From positions 1 through 6,883 of the forward strand of contig URKH01000087.1 in NCBI GenBank assembly GCA_900548255.1: 6,883 nt of DNA, in the 5' to 3' direction. This DNA comes from an uncultured Collinsella sp. GTDB taxonomy: Bacteria; Actinomycetota; Coriobacteriia; Coriobacteriales; Coriobacteriaceae. A program made the position numbers and the translations under genes. Under the pieces are notes generated by a model. The model worked only from the letters and a program-made list of their open reading frames with translations, had not been told where the DNA came from and made no database searches. This document shows, one piece after another, positions 6,168 to 6,883 of the stretch (positions within the stretch are counted from its first letter, which is position 1; every line of letters starts with the position of its first letter).

Positions 6168-6197
6168 TGTGTGTGACTCAGGTTTTAGTAAGGTTAA

Positions 6198-6210
6198 GGT
6201 TCTTTGAACC
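6198..6210. promoter_or_regulatory. 13-bp palindrome GGTTCTTTGAACC, possible operator
   Basis: GGTTC and GAACC flank TTT as a perfect dyad. It is preceded by the tandem repeat AAGGTTAAGGTT (6190-6201), which overlaps its left half. The site lies between the hsp20 promoter region and the plus-strand gene and could bind a dimeric regulator of either. It does not match CIRCE, HAIR or CtsR consensus sites as I know them. Confidence 0.4.
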
Positions 6211-6217
6211 AGAGCTT

Positions 6218-6252
6218 AAATAACAAGTATGTTCGCAGCTACAAATAACAAG
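6218..6252 (+). repeat. 10-bp direct repeat AAATAACAAG, 25-bp period
   Basis: Exact copies occur at 6218-6227 and 6243-6252. The second copy runs into the AAGGGG ribosome site of the short ORF at 6262. They may be paired binding sites for a protein or RNA regulator, or a chance or slippage repeat in an AT-rich leader. Confidence 0.6.
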
Positions 6253-6261
6253 GGGCTTACA

Positions 6262-6294
6262 ATGAGCGCGTACACGTTGTTGGTAACGAGCTAA
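6262..6294 (+). CDS. Possible 10-residue upstream ORF (leader peptide)
   Basis: The ORF reads MSAYTLLVTS and stops at TAA (6292-6294). A good ribosome site, AAGGGG (6250-6255), lies six bases before the ATG. The stop codon overlaps the AAAGGG that serves the next gene, whose ATG is only eight bases further on, so translation of the two could be coupled. The peptide has no run of one amino acid of the kind seen in amino-acid attenuators, and its residues suggest no function. It may be a genuine leader ORF or a chance pairing of SD and ATG. Confidence 0.4.
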   Translation: MSAYTLLVTS

Positions 6295-6302
6295 AGGGCA
6301 TC

Positions 6303-6770
6303 ATGGACGACCAAAACCAGAACAATATGTTTATGCCGACGCAGGGCGAAGATACTTCTACGCAGCCGCCACGGTTCCATCGCCCCCACATCTCGCAAGA
6401 GCCCATCAATGACCCAGAGCCCGATTATGTGACGAGAAACCGATATCAAACGCTCGAGGATGCCCAAACGGGACGTAAACATATGGGCGTCGCCTCGGGA
6501 GACCCTGTATATCTGAAAGACGCACCATTATCTAAAAACAGCGCAGCTAGTGATGAGCCGATGAAAGCATCCGCCGTCCATCAACAAAGAGGGCCTCGAC
6601 CCAAGCAAACCTTGACGCATTCGGCTCGCTATCTCGAAACGCCAAAACAGGGAAAGTCAATCTTCGTTTCGTCAAGTAAACGACGCAAGCAGCATCAGCT
6701 GACAATTCTGCTTTTGACCATTGCGGCCATAGCAGTTGCCCTTGTTATACGATTTATTTTCTTTAAATAA
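6303..6770 (+). CDS. Hypothetical protein with C-terminal membrane anchor
   Basis: A 155-residue protein I do not recognise. Residues 1-120 are hydrophilic, rich in Gln, Asn, Pro, Ser, Thr and Asp, and probably disordered, with no known domain. A basic cluster (SSSKRRKQ, 123-130) precedes one hydrophobic helix at about 133-154 (LTILLLTIAAIAVALVIRFIFF), after which the protein ends. There is no N-terminal signal peptide. The positive charges before the helix predict that the N-terminal region stays in the cytoplasm and the protein is tail-anchored. The start at 6303 has AAAGGG four bases upstream, rather close; Met9 or Met11 are alternatives with no ribosome site of their own. A short ORF ends eight bases before it. 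The gene is divergent from hsp20 and followed by a hairpin terminator 68 bases downstream. Roles such as a scaffold or division- or envelope-associated protein are possible, but nothing in the sequence decides. Confidence 0.8.
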   Translation: MDDQNQNNMFMPTQGEDTSTQPPRFHRPHISQEPINDPEPDYVTRNRYQTLEDAQTGRKHMGVASGDPVYLKDAPLSKNSAASDEPMKASAVHQQRGPRPKQTLTHSARYLETPKQGKSIFVSSSKRRKQHQLTILLLTIAAIAVALVIRFIFFK

Positions 6771-6834
6771 AGGCTCAATACCGAAGACAACAAGATCGTC
6801 TGGTGTAATTGAGTCATTTACGCCCCGTAAACGC

Positions 6835-6870
6835 AAAAAAGGGGGAGGCCGCGAGGCCTCCCCCTTCTTC
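6835..6870. terminator. Strong hairpin terminator, probably bidirectional
   Basis: GGGGGAGGCC (6841-6850) pairs with GGCCTCCCCC (6855-6864) around a GCGA tetraloop, extended by AA/TT (6839-6840 with 6865-6866). On the minus strand a run of six U follows, so it would efficiently end a gene converging from beyond the right edge. On the plus strand the tail is UUCUUC, a weaker but plausible stop for the tail-anchored protein gene. Between 6771 and 6834 I see only a small TTTACG/CGTAAA dyad (6817-6831) and no gene. Confidence 0.85.
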
Positions 6871-6883
6871 AAGTCATGCGACG

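Noticed and set aside
6026..6261. CIRCE or HAIR heat-shock operators upstream of hsp20.
   Set aside because: I looked for TTAGCACTC/GAGTGCTAA and for CTTGAGT-N7-ACTCAAG; neither occurs with the right arms and spacing.
1..6883. A defence, phage, secretion or other novel multi-gene system.
   Set aside because: The genes are housekeeping or single stress genes. The only unknown protein stands alone, and no integrase, transposase, CRISPR repeat or tRNA attachment site is visible.

Overview
The window looks like chromosomal DNA from a high-GC actinobacterium. The gene order tilS-hpt-ftsH, the protein sequences and the codon use resemble the class Coriobacteriia, and Collinsella in particular. That assignment is recalled resemblance only; no search was run.

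Layout: (1) The left edge holds the first 32 codons of a minus-strand PLP-dependent aminotransferase. (2) A 189-bp gap (98-286) carries a near-perfect palindromic repeat and the ftsH terminator. (3) A minus-strand housekeeping cluster is read right to left: tilS (tRNA-Ile lysidine synthetase), then hpt (hypoxanthine phosphoribosyltransferase), then ftsH (membrane AAA+ zinc protease). hpt and ftsH are separated by one base. tilS and hpt are separated by 147 bp that hold a stem-loop and a possible extra promoter. (4) A WalJ/YycJ-type metallo-beta-lactamase-fold gene diverges from tilS across only 48 bp. (5) A minus-strand small heat-shock protein (Hsp20) gene converges on it, with a strong hairpin terminator between them. 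(6) A 236-bp signal-rich intergenic region separates hsp20 from a plus-strand pair: a 10-codon upstream ORF, then an unrecognised 155-residue protein with a single C-terminal membrane segment. (7) A strong hairpin terminator closes the window. Its better U-tract is on the minus strand, so another gene probably converges from the right.

The cluster joins tRNA decoding (TilS), purine salvage (Hpt) and membrane protein quality control (FtsH), a combination conserved in many Gram-positive genomes. Hsp20 next door also serves proteostasis, but it is a separate transcription unit. I see no defence system, mobile-element gene, CRISPR array, tRNA or rRNA. The parts least explained by standard annotation are the hsp20 leader (a weak hairpin covering the Shine-Dalgarno, a possible RNA thermometer), the short ORF and repeats ahead of the tail-anchored protein, and the palindrome beside the aminotransferase gene.
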